A DNA stretch of 64,000 bases, from positions 2,420,001-2,484,000 of the forward strand of contig CAIIXF020000006.1 in NCBI GenBank assembly GCA_903813345.2, given 5' to 3'. The position numbers and the translations under genes are program-made. The notes under the pieces are model-generated. The model had not been told where the DNA came from. It did not search any database and was given only the letters and a program-made list of their open reading frames with translations. This document shows positions 1-11,700 of the stretch, piece after piece (position 1 is the stretch's first letter; the number at the start of each line of letters is the position of its first letter). The stretch is from Owenia fusiformis. Taxonomy: Eukaryota; Annelida; Polychaeta; Sabellida; Oweniidae.

Positions 1-962
1 GGGAAGAAGAATCACGTGGGTGTCGTTGATATTGACAACAGCTTTCAAAGACCGTGTACTCCGTCAAAAGCATTCGATAGATCTGCAATGATTGGGCGTA
101 CCCAATGGCCTCTTTCAAACTCGTCTATGCCTTCAACATATTTATGATACTTATTCAAGCAGTGTATTTCTTTTCATCAGGAGTTGATATAATACATATT
201 ATTAGTACATCAGATCAAATACTTGATTCCAGTTGGTCAAGAGGATGATTATGAAAGTTGAACTTATTTTTGTATAGCTCCGTAATGTATTTGGAGTAGG
301 CGATCTATAAAGATCACCATCTAATAATTCTCACCTTACATGTATGGACGTGTGTACATATTTTCCTAATATGTACAATTAAACGGAATAGTATTCTATA
401 TAAATCTTGCTATACATAACTGGATGTCACGTTTATCTTTTCATACATCAGAGCTGCTTCCACATACGTCAATCATGAGCCCATGATAACATCAATGTCA
501 AAATGAGATGAAATTGAGATTGTTTTGCTTCGTTTCCCAAGAATAACTTTGCCCTTTAAGCAACTATCTGTTAATAAGTTGTTATGTTATGAAAAACTAG
601 ATGCGAGTAGAAGTTAAGTTATCTTATGACGATAGATATTCCATCGTCGCTTTCCACTGGGTCTAGAGACCCCGTGTGGCATAAAAGGTCAATTTGTTTC
701 TCTTCTCCCATTTATATGTGGCGGTTCATGGCCCGATGTTAGTCCACGGACCCAATCAGAACGCTCTGCTTCGTCACGTGACAAAATATCGAAAATGTCT
801 ATACGGACTGAATAAATATCGCATCGTTGATTGGCCGATTGGTTTTGAGGCGTCTCATAAAACTTTGCGGGCAACTACCAGGAGGAGGAATATTGAGAGT
901 GAACTCAGCTGGGGTTTATTTACGCAGTGGTCGGTTAAATCGGGCAGATCTATCAAGGTGTA
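1..962. other. No gene recognised; promoter-like stretch at its right end
   Basis: I see no convincing exon here on either strand. A plus-strand open frame at about 694-963 has no recognisable protein features. The interval 750-842 is described separately because it clusters CCAAT boxes and an E-box. Confidence 0.4.
750..842. promoter_or_regulatory. Candidate promoter/enhancer: CCAAT boxes and CACGTG E-box
   Basis: Within about 90 bp there is a CCAAT box (752-756), a palindromic CACGTG followed by AC (775-782), and two inverted CCAAT boxes (ATTGG at 830-834 and 838-842). Such clusters are typical of proximal promoters bound by NF-Y and bHLH factors. No adjoining first exon was identified, so the target gene and direction are unknown. 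Chance occurrence cannot be excluded. Confidence 0.25.
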
Positions 963-1480
963 GATATTCAGAATTCAGTGAAAACGATGTCATACAGTGG
1001 CGGTAAAAAATTTTGGACCCCTAAAACTAAAAATTGGGCCTAAATTTTTTATGAGGCCCCAAACATTCAAAAGAAATTCTGGCTCCCCTAAAAGGAAGAG
1101 GGGCGGGCCCCATGCCTCCCCCAGGTCCGCCACTGTCATATTTGGAATCTACATGTGAAAGTACATCTAGAAACATGATTTCGAAAATTATTTATACCCC
1201 ATGTTATAAAATCATTTTCTTGATAATATATTGGACGGGTGACATTTTCTTTTACTGGACATTTTTTATTTGTACAGTATGACTATCAAATACATAAGGA
1301 TAATATGAAAATTGATCCGATAAAAATAATGAATATTCAAGTTGAAGGGAATTTTCTACTATATCTGCCATGTGACCTGACCAATTAGCCACCTGGTGGT
1401 GAAATTGGTAACTACCCACTTGCATTTGGGTTAAATTGCAGTAAATCATTCCAATATTGTTATTAGTTCTTTCCAAAGCT
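963..1480. repeat. Dispersed repeat, copy 1 (direct copy at 9.39-9.80 kb)
   Basis: This stretch is clearly similar, in the same orientation, to 9,388-9,800. Both copies share the run from an ATATTCA-AATTCAGT start, through CATTTTCTTTTACTGGACAT, to a GCCACCTGGTGGTGAA motif. Copy 1 is interrupted by the 141-bp MITE at 995-1135; copy 2 is not. No protein signal was seen. It could be an old non-autonomous element or a local duplication. Confidence 0.7.
995..1135. mobile_element. 141-bp MITE with CAGTGGCGG / CCGCCACTG ends
   Basis: The element starts CAGTGGCGG and ends CCGCCACTG. It is flanked on both sides by TCATA (990-994 and 1136-1140). The second copy of the surrounding repeat, near 9,409, reads GATGTCATATTTG with a single TCATA, so it is an empty site proving a 5-bp target duplication. 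The interior is rich in GGGCC and GGCCC. A relative with the same ends lies at 43,350-43,589. The ends resemble hAT-type MITEs, but hAT elements normally make 8-bp duplications, so the superfamily is open. Confidence 0.8.
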
Positions 1481-2552
1481 TTATTGTTTGTTGATATTTT
1501 GAAGAAATAAGAACCAAAAGATGGTTTAATTATTCATTATGTTCTTGTGGTTTCTGAGCTCGGTAAAACCAATTAAATTTCGTCTTATTACAGAAGAGCA
1601 TCAAAGAAGAACAGTAAACATCACTCTACATTTTTTATGATTTTATCATTACTCTGAAAAGTAACCGATTACGAGTTACAGTTAATGTAGCAATGAACTA
1701 TATTTCATTATAGGAGTTGTGCAGTGCAGGTGGATTTACATGGAGGTTGCTATAGTATTCTGTCAGCCTAGAGTATTGTTAATTAGCCATGTATTTTATA
1801 AGCCAAAGACTCAGGTGAAATTATTATTGAGCCTGATGGCTTATATGGTTGATTGATTAGTTTACTTGAGCGCTAGACAAACATTTATAAATGCTCAGAA
1901 AATAAACCCAATTTGTATAATTTCAGTAATGTGAAGCATTATTGAGCAATTATAAACACGGCATTTCAACAAATATGTACAAGATCGGGTTTACATGCCG
2001 TCCATTAAAAATGCCCTTTGTGTTATGGATTCTTCATTACGATCAACAAGATGATATATTATAGTTAAAACCGATATGTTTCAGTGTGAATACGCCAGAC
2101 ATTAACTCCATCACCATTAACATATTTCGGTTAACGAGACACATAGCGCTTATCAAGTTCATGACCACTTCTACTTTTTATAGTCATGATAACCAATGGC
2201 TGACCCTTTTGGAAAGCCGACAATTCTACTAATTTACCAATTTCTTTCCTCATCCACTTTGTTCTAAATTTGAGCCATTATTTAAAAATACAAGCTCTCC
2301 AGGTATAGCTCTCAAATCGGGAGGAGAAAATGTATTTCTCTGACAAGGCAAAAATATTCCTCACGTGACTGCGAAATGCACGATGGGAAATAGTTTGACC
2401 TCACAAGGAAACACAATCTTACCTCCCGCGTCGATTGTAGAACGCCTCGGCAATTCGCGATTGCTGAACCTTTTGTGACGTAAGAGGAACGTATGAATGT
2501 TAGAATCGATTGAGATTTAAAAAATAGCTAGGTGTATCGCTAGTTCCAAAAA
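1481..2552. other. No gene; promoter-like patch near 2.36-2.49 kb
   Basis: No coding exon was recognised. Around 2,360-2,490 there is a locally CpG-richer patch with TCACGTGAC and TGACGTAA (E-box and CRE/ATF-like sites), but no first exon can be tied to it. The rest is featureless AT-rich sequence. Confidence 0.3.
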
Positions 2553-2930
2553 TTATCGGCTTTTGAAAAGTAAAACAGCGATCAGTCATTGGTCCATGAC
2601 CACCGATAAAAAGGCGAAGTATTATTCGCATGTAACGTATTTGATTATATTTTGTATTATTCCCTCTTCTAGAGGATATGTAATTTAAGTGCAGTAAAAA
2701 GTATCCCTATATGGGATCGACAATGTAAAGATCTAAAATCATCGGCTTATGAAAAGTAAAGAAGCGGTCGGTCATTGATCCATGACCATAAAGAATGTAT
2801 TATTATCTTAAACCCTTATTAAAGGATAATGTTTTATTTGTATGCATTGTATCATATTTTGTATTATTTCCTCTTCTAGAGAGAATACGTAACATAAATG
2901 CAGTGAAAATATCTAATGAGGAGACGTGTA
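2553..2930 (+). repeat. Tandem duplication, two diverged copies of about 190 bp
   Basis: Copy 1 starts near 2,553 (ATCGGCTTTTGAAAAGTAAA) and copy 2 near 2,737 (ATCGGCTTATGAAAAGTAAA). Both continue through a GGTCCATGACC/GATCCATGACC motif, an ATATTTTGTATTATT run and a CTCTTCTAGAG motif, and end in a GCAGTRAAAA run. Copies differ by substitutions and small indels. No function is evident. Confidence 0.7.
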
Positions 2931-3534
2931 AAGACATACTTGTTGGGTTCTCCGGGGTCATACTATACACGTTCAGGTTCTCCAGGTACATGTGACTAAC
3001 CTCTCTGCTTTGTTGCCTATGTACAGAATGTACTCATAACCGATGTAAATTAGTTCGACATTGTTTTGCTCAATACTACATTACAAAACGGCGTGTATTT
3101 GTTTTGTAAGGTGCAATAAAATGATTATTTATTGTAAAATTTTGTTTATTTTTCAACTTTTATTTTGCCAACTTATTTATTATAAAAAAGCAACACGATA
3201 ACGTAACACCGACCTCAAAGAAAATGCATAATGACGTAAGTGTTACTTTATCATGGTGCTTTGGTTACGTAAAACTGATACAATTTGACAAATCAACTGA
3301 AATCTTTTAACACACCATTCTAGATCTAATATTATATTTTACCGATCTTTCATATGAATAAAAGCCCACTCATACCATTTTTGGATGGAAAAATATATAT
3401 CAAATGTGATTAAAATAATTTTCCAAACCCACATAGATATACATGTATCGTGATCTCAACGCTATGGAGCAGTATGTTGAAGCTACGTTTAACACCAGTG
3501 TTAATAACAACATTGAAAATGAAATTTCTCCTTT

Positions 3535-6500
3535 TAGCGCAGTCAGATGTCCCTTTGGTAGTTCGACTTTTTCAGGAAAGCAACAAACTTGGCACAGTTG
3601 TAGAAACATATGATCTGAATGAAAAATGATTTCGGGGCAAGTGATTCGGGGTGGTCTTCATGGATTGTAAGCCTCTGACCCCCACCCCTATCAGGCGGGG
3701 AGGGGGTACATTATAATAAAATAAATAAAAATAGTTGTAAAGTATATTTCTTTAAATGACTTCATTTGGTGATTGCTTTGAGCCTTGAAATTGAGAAAAA
3801 CCTACTTTAGAAGTGGTGTTTAGGAAGGAAAATACATTTTAACCCAATTATCTAGCGTGAATTCACCTTTCAAAGGGTCAAATATGGGACATCAAGTACT
3901 GTATTTCAAGAATGTGATGTCTGATCATCCTGAAAAAATTCATACTAATAGAGATATAGGTGTTAATCACTCATATGATATATGGCTTGTATAGCTCATG
4001 TAATTTTTGAGAAATAAATTATCGAAATATGGATATTTAAGCCCTTGCGGCCTAGGGGTGACCTTATTTTACCTTAATAATTTTTAAGATACGCAATGTT
4101 TGGGCCTCATATGAATTCTGAATGTTGCATTAAGTATTGTTTTGTCATATTATTCCTAATTAAATCTAAAAAAATCATTGGAAATTTAAAAAAAATCAAA
4201 TTTTCATTTTCGGTTCTAAAGGGCCAGGGGTAACCATATTTTACCCTAATAATTTCCCAGATATGTAATATATGCATCTCAAATTAGCTCAAGATGTTGC
4301 ATATAGTTCTGTTTAATCATCATACCTCCAATAAGATGTAGAAAATGATCGGATATATCTAAAAAAATCAAAATTTTCACTTAAGCTCTTGATGGCCCTT
4401 ATTTTACCTTAATAATTTTCTAAATATGAGACATAGTCACCTCAAATTAGCTTAAGATGGTATATTTAGTCCTGTTTTATCATATCATTCCCAAGGAGTG
4501 AAAAAATGATTGGAAATTATTAAGAAAATGACATTTTCATATTACACCCCCAATCCGCAACATCTTCTTGCAGCGCTGTAAACAGTACTGAACAGTGCAG
4601 TCAGAGTACTGCACTATATAGCAATGTACAATGCTATTCTAACACCATCTGTTTTGGACAGCATAGTACAGTACTGTTTTTACAGCTCAGTACTGTTTTA
4701 GAAAACAGCTGTGTTCAGTACTGTTTTTACAGCACTGTTTATGAAACCATGCTGTTTGATGCAGTTTGAGATTGGTAGTGTAGTTTATGATAGGTCAGGA
4801 ATGACCTAATTTTACCTTAAAAATTTAAACAAAGATATATCATATTGTCTACTCAAATGAGCTCAAAATAGTGAATATAGTCTAGTTTTGTCATATTATT
4901 GCTACTGAGATATACAATAATGATTAACAATTATAAAAAATGAACCTCAACAGCCATTTATTCCTTTTTAGTACCAATGGCAATACTATCTAGTTTTATA
5001 GAACATTTTCTAGGATATGAAAATATTTGATAAGTCCAGAGCAAATCAGATCTGCTTTCAAACATTTGCATCTGTTCTCTTGACACAGGTATCTACCCCA
5101 TGACCTACATTTTATGTTGTGGCCTCAGTATCAGCAGTGGGAGTAGTCCAGCCACATTCATGTGGTGATAGAAACTGTGGGTAAGAATGCATCAGAATGA
5201 ATAAGGACTCTAGTCTTCTAATTTTAGGGTATCAAAAAAGATTTAAAGCTTAAGAACACTTGCGTAACCTCTGGGTACACCTTCTATTCCTGCAAATCAG
5301 TTGATTTAAGAGTAGTAGCAGAATGCATCTAGCGATTGTATGAAAAATGGTAAGGCCAAGTGGCCTTGAAATATCTAAGGCAGGTCGTACATACTGGAGG
5401 AATTTCCCCTCACCATAGGCCATATGCAATCCAAATTGACATTTTCAGCACAAGTTACTGCCAGTTTAAACCACATCAAAATCAACTGTATTGACTATGA
5501 TTCTTATTAGGTCATGACAGAAGCAGTCTTTGGCATGCTTCTTCATATGAGCGAATGGTGATGGCAGATACTTTACTATCGGGCTAAGATATTGCATTAC
5601 TTCATTGTGAGGTCACTATCTTCTTGCCATCTTCCTCCAGGGTTTCAGTTTTGATGCCTGGAAGGAAAACAGCTCCCTCTTGTTCCAACCATCTTAGGAA
5701 ATCTTGCCAATTCCACAGAAGAAAATTAGTAGGATATACTTTCCTCACTGTTCCAGTTTTGTGCTGTTTGTATCTATGCTCATTAACATCAAAGTTGAAT
5801 GACTAAGCTACATAGTAGATGCCAAAATAATAGACAGGGCATGTATAGTTAAACATGCTAACAGTGAAATATAAAGAAAATTTGGTGATTATGCAAATAT
5901 GATCTTACCCACGTAAAAGTCTGCAAATAGTTCATTGCCTTGATGTCAGCTGGGATGTTTACAAGGACACTAGCTTAAAGGGGCAACAAGGTCTGTAGAA
6001 GATTCAATTTTGTTACTTTTTCTGAGCTATCAGGGCAATATTTGGCTTTGGCATACCTATTTTCTTAAAATGTATGGATAAACTATCAATTTCAGCATTA
6101 AGAAGTGTAAATTCAGTTCAAAGCTTCTATAAAGGGAGTCCCACTTATAGGTTTTTAAGATCCAAAACATTTCAAGAGGAATCAGCTGAAATAATGTTCA
6201 TCCAGGGGGTTTCTTTGGAAAGAAATAAACATATATGTTAGTCTTGATGAAATATCAAAACTTGAATATATTTTGACACTGGTCCATGATTGTTGAATGG
6301 CCCCTTTGCACTAATTGTTGCACCTTTAAAACAGCACTAGAGAGACTTGTGGAACTGGAACAAGGATAGTCTAAGGAGGAAACTGAAATCCTTGAAATGG
6401 ATGGAAAGAAGATAGTGACCACATAAATAAGGAGGCAATGCAATGTTTTAGCCCAACAGTGAGGTTCTGCCATCACCCTTGCTCTTATAAGAAGAAGCAG

Positions 6501-8397
6501 ATTCAAGGATATTTCTCAATATTTTCAGTTAGACTGCTTCAATCATGGCCTTCAAGAGAAAGAATAATACTCCTTACATTTAATTCTGATGTGGTTATCC
6601 TGGCATATACTGTATGTGATGTTAAAAACTGAAAAAGTCAATTTGGATAGCATATGGTAAGGGAGAAAACATATCAATATCTACCTGCCCATGACCAAAG
6701 TTTAATCCTCCCCATTTCTCATACAATCATTGGATGTGATGTTACATCTACTGCTATGGAAAAATGGAATAAATGGATTGAGATTTAAATGTGTCACTGA
6801 ATTTTCTAATTGTTGTTAATCATTATCTCAGTAGGAATAAAGTGAAAAACAGACTATTTCCCCATTTTGAGATCATTTTATCTTGAAAATTATTGTGATA
6901 ACATTTGGCATTCTTGTGCTCAATCATTGACTGTCATTATTCACTGACAGAATCGTTGACAGAAGCAGCTCACCTATTAACCCCCCCCCCCCATCAGGCT
7001 AAGGTGACTGGACTTACTACCCTTTGCATTCATTCGACTTTCCTTCTCAAAAGAGAGCTTCGTCTTCACTCTATCAGTTTTCAATGAATCTCTGAACTCA
7101 CTGTGCTAATCAGAGTTTGTTGTCGAAATAAGGACGGCTTTCTATATGGTCATTTTCTCTGACGAAATCGCATCATTAATGTGCACGCATTTACCACTTG
7201 TTCCTTCAAGCTCGCTGATTGGTTGAGAATAGGTCAGCATGGTTTATTGCAGCTTGGGTCATAAATGCTTTAAGACCCAAGCTGCCAATGGCATCGGTCA
7301 TGGGGACGGGGCTGCTAAACTCACTCCATCCTTTGCTTCTATATTATGGTAATATATGATAAAATCACCCCTGACCTGTCAAAAGCTAAAAATGTCATTT
7401 TTCAAATTTCCATTATTTTTTACATCACCTAAGGAATAATATGACAAAACAAGAGTATATGACACAATTCTAAACTCATTTGAGATGCATACGTCTCATA
7501 ATTAAGAAAAGTTCAAGGTTAAATAAGCCCCCCCCCCCCAGGCCATCATAAGCTAAAATGAAAATTTCAAATTTTAAGAAATGTCCAATCATTTTCTTCA
7601 TCTTATTGGAGGTATTATGATTAAACAGAACTATATGCATCATCTTGAGCTAATTTGGGATACATATATTACAAACCTTGAAAGTTATTAAGGTAAAATA
7701 TGGTTCCCCTGGTCCTTCAGAAGCGATAATGAAATTTTTTTTTTTTTTGAAAAGTTCCAATCATTTTTCAATCCGACAAAACAAGACTCAATGCACCATT
7801 TTGAGCTCATATGAGACCCATACATTGCATATCTTAAAAATTATTAAGGTAGAATAAGGTTACCCCTAGGCCGCAAGGGCTTAGAAATTCAAATTTCGAT
7901 AATTTTTATTTCAAAAAATACATGAGCTACCCAAGCCATATTCTATATTTGTGATGAACACTTATACCCCTATTAGTATGAATTTTTCAAAGATGATCAG
8001 ACATCACATTCTTGAAATACAGTACTTGATGTCCCATATTTGACCCTTTAAAAGATGAATTCACGCTAGATAATTGGGTCAAAATGCATTTTCCACACTT
8101 AACACCACATCTACAATCAGTTTGTCTCAATTTCAAGGCTCAGAGCAATCACCAAATGAAGTCATTTAAAAAAATTTACTTCACAACCATTTTTATTTAT
8201 TTTTTATAATGTACCCCCTCCCCGCCTGATAGGGGTTGGGGTCAGAGACTAAAAAATCCATGAAGACCACTCCGGATCACTTGCCCCGAAATCATTTTCC
8301 ACTCAGATCAAGTGTTTCTACAACTGTGCCAAGTTTGTTGCTTTCCTGAAAAAGTCGAACTATAAAGGGCTCATTTCTGGACATCTGACTGCGCTAT
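3535..8397. mobile_element. Long inverted-repeat element of about 4.9 kb, arms about 1 kb
   Basis: The left arm (about 3,535-4,550) and right arm (about 7,340-8,397) are reverse complements at moderate-to-high identity. Outer ends carry AGCGCAGTCAGATGTCC and its complement. Landmarks in both arms are TCAGGCGGGGAGGGGGTACA and GCCCTTGCGGCCTAGGGGT. Within each arm a unit of roughly 170 bp (ending in AGGGGTAACC...TTTTACCTTAATAA) recurs with divergence; another left-side copy sits at about 4,795-4,930. The 2.4-kb interior (4,930-7,340) shows no recognisable transposase. It could be a foldback transposon or two opposed copies of one element. The right end lies about 390 bp beyond the SLC6 stop codon. 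Confidence 0.7.
4570..4765. repeat. Cluster of CAGTACTG-type palindromic motifs
   Basis: The palindrome CAGTACTG or close variants (AACAGTACTG, CAGTACTGTTTTTACAGC) recurs at least six times in about 200 bp, alternating orientation because the motif is self-complementary. It lies inside the large inverted-repeat element, between its left arm and an additional arm-like unit. It could fold into a branched hairpin. Confidence 0.6.
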
Positions 8398-8714
8398 TTG
8401 CTAAGAGTAGTGTAGTGAGTGGTGACCGGGAGCTGCTAATAATTCGGACAGGAAGTCCACAGTCCACTAAATCAGACCACATAGGCCTCAGAGACCACAC
8501 AGCCCACAAGTTTGCTAAGTACTTAACATTAGTAGGCTATACTCAAAATAGTTTGCAGTCAACAGAAATGGTAGGAAAAGAAAAACTGATCTGGAATCTT
8601 GGAAACGAGTGACTATTTTTTACGACGTTGGGATTTTCAAAAAACTTATATTAGTGAAATGTGTTATGATTCCTTTTCAAAATTCCGAGCAATACACTAA
8701 AAAACAAAATAAGC

Positions 8715-8738
8715 TTTATTTGATTAAAGTACCTTTAT
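8715..8738 (-). terminator. Poly(A) signals for the SLC6 gene
   Basis: Two AATAAA hexamers on the minus strand (TTTATT at 8,715-8,720 and 8,733-8,738) lie 50-75 nt past the SLC6 stop at 8,788. This spacing is normal for 3' end formation. Confidence 0.6.
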
Positions 8739-8787
8739 TAATTACTGTACAATCAAATACACTCTGCACACAAATCTATGTTTGCAT

Positions 8788-11700
8788 TTAATAAAATGTT
8801 ACGCGTTTTAACTGATTTAATTCCTGGCTCTGGGTTGGGATGTTAGGTTGTAGTTCAGTGTTGGGTTCTTCAAAAACCCGTGGAGCCAAGTTTACTACTT
8901 TATGAAGAGAAACTTTCGAATTTCTACTCAAAACAGACAGACGTCGTTTATTTTCATCATCTATCTTATACGGGATATGTCTTGATTTCTCTTTTGGATT
9001 CACCACGAAACCTGTGACGTAGAACACAAGCTTCCTATGCCTTACAAGTGCGGGGCCCCAGTCGACAGTGGGACGTGCTAATTTTCGTATTCTCTAGAAA
9101 ATAATTTTATTTACTGATTTATGGGTTATCAACACCCACGTTATAAATCAGCATTTATATGTTATTGAAGTTGTTAATTTTTTCAATGATTGATCATGAA
9201 GGCAAAAACAAGGCTTGAGCAAATAAGCTTAATATATATTTTTATATAATTTCTAAGACATGGATTTCAGAAATATCCAAGTTGCCAAGAAAAACGTCAA
9301 TTACACAACCTTTTTTTATCAAGACATGGATTTTAGTCATATAATAGACTACATGCGAGTAGAAATAATCTTGATTTACGTCATTAATATTCAAAATTCA
9401 GTCAAAGCGATGTCATATTTGAAATCTGCATGTAAATGTACATCTAGAAATATGGTTTCGAAAATTGTCTATCAACTTTGAAAATTTAATTTTTTTGAAA
9501 ATGTGACTTCTTGTTCGGGTTGATTCCCCATAGACCCCATGTTAGAAAATCACAAAAAGTGAATTATCTTTTCTTGTATTGGACAGATAACATTTTCTTT
9601 TACTGGACATATTTTAATTTGCATAACTACTAGATACATAAGGGTTATATGAAAATTGAACCACGCAAATAGATGTAATTTAACTTAAAGGAAACTTTCT
9701 ACTATACCCGCCATGCTATCTGACCCGAACGAGCCACCTGGTGGTGAATCTGTTAACTACCTACTCGCATCTGCGTTATTGCATGATGTGCAGCAGTCAA
9801 TTATAATTTCGTCAATCATAATCCAAATTGGCATATCAATTTTACTTTTTGAGAGGAATCAAATAAAAGATTGTTTGAAATTATAGATTTATCAAAAATG
9901 TTGCAACTTAGAAATATGATGGAGGAATTTGCCCATCTTGTATGTATCCTAAATTAGCCTTAAGGATTATATAAAAATATTCTAAGCTTGAAGATATTAC
10001 ATATGTTCAGGTTTCATTTAATTTTCTTTGCTTCACGTGTCTGTTTTAATACGTAATGTTATAATTTCACCATGGTATTTTCATACTCCTATGCATGCAT
10101 TTTATACCTGTAAAATTTGTCCTTCCTCTTTGAGAATCTCGGCTATTGCCAATGCAGGTATGGTTCCAATTGATAAGGCAGCAAGAACCCATCCTAAAGC
10201 CTCTGCCCATTTAGGATATGTATAATCGTTGTATGTAAGAGGAGAATATGCAACCAACGAGAATATCAACACACACTGAAATTATCGAGTTGAATATATT
10301 AATGGATAAGTTAGATTCACAAAAAGGGGTTACAGATGGTGAATATTCAATGAAAAGTAACATCGGTTGTACCTCCATCTTCATTTTTGAATATATTACT
10401 AGATAAGTTAGATTCACAAAAAGGGGTTACAGATGGTGAATATTCAATGAAAAGTAACATCGGTTGTACCCCCATCTTCATTTTTGAATATATTACTGGA
10501 TAAGTTAGATTCACAAAAAGGGGTTACAGATAGTGAATATTCAATGAAAAGTAACATCGGTTGTACCCCCATCTTCATTTTTGAATATATTACTGGATAA
10601 GTTAGATTCACAAAAAGGGGTTACAGATGGTGAATATTCAATGAAAAGTAACACCGGTTGTACCTCCATCTTCATTTTTGAATATATTACTAGATAAGTT
10701 AGATTCACAAAAAGGGGTTACAGATGGTGAATATTCAATGAAAAGTAACATCGGTTGTACCCCCATCTTCATTTTTGAATATATTACTAGATAAGTTAGA
10801 TTCACAAAAAGGGGTTACAGATAGTGAATATTCAATGAAAAGTAACATCGGTTGTACCTCCATCTTCATTTTTGAATATATTACTGGATAAGTTAGATTC
10901 ACAAAAAGGGGTTACAGATGGTGAATATTCAATGAAAAGTAACACCGGTTGTACCCCCATCTTCATTTTTGAATATATTACTAGATAAGTTAGATTCACA
11001 AAAAGGGGTTACAGATAGTGAATATTCAATGAAAGTAACATCGGTTGTACCTCCACCTTCATTTCTGAATATATTACTGGATGAGTTAGATTCACAAAAA
11101 GGGGTCACAGATGGTGAATATTCAATGAAAAGTAACATCGGTTGAATCTCCACCTTCATTTCTGAATATATTACTGGATGAGTTAGATTCACAAAAAGGG
11201 GTCACAGATGGTGAATATTCAATGAAAAGTAACATCGGTTGAATCTCCACCTTCATTTCTGAATATATTACTGGATGAGTTAGATTCACAAAAAGGGGTC
11301 ACAGATGGTGAATATTCAATGAAAAGTAACATCGGTTGTACCTCCACCTTCATTTTTGAATATATTACTGGATGAGTTAGATTCACGAAAAGGGGTTACA
11401 GATGGTGAATATTCAATGAAAAGTAACATCGGTTGTACCTCCATCTTCATTTTTGAATATATTACTGGATGAGTTAGATTCACAAAAGGGGTTACAGATG
11501 GTGAATATTCAATGAAAAGTAACATCGGTTGTACCTCCATCTTCATTTTATAAATTTATACATTCGAATTTGTGAATGGTATAGATGCACACCGAGAGCG
11601 ATCCGATCTGGAAATTCAAGAGGGAGATTGCAGAGGATTTTAGAAATTTGAGGCCCCGTTTCTACAACAATTTTCAATTTTAATTTTACAAATGGTTCAT

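Noticed and set aside
694-963. 89-codon plus-strand open frame
   Set aside because: No recognisable domain, no splice support and no similarity to a known pattern; more likely chance in a promoter-like patch.
9027-9044. Apparent donor GTAAGG after the SLC6 DWGPAL motif
   Set aside because: Using it would force exon 12 into a frame with an early stop, whereas reading straight through stays open to 8,788, so the last exon is taken as continuous.
10929-11546. Minus-strand open frames with repeated MLLFIEYSPSVTPF residues
   Set aside because: They are translations of the 97-bp satellite; the period is not a multiple of three, so frames break from unit to unit.
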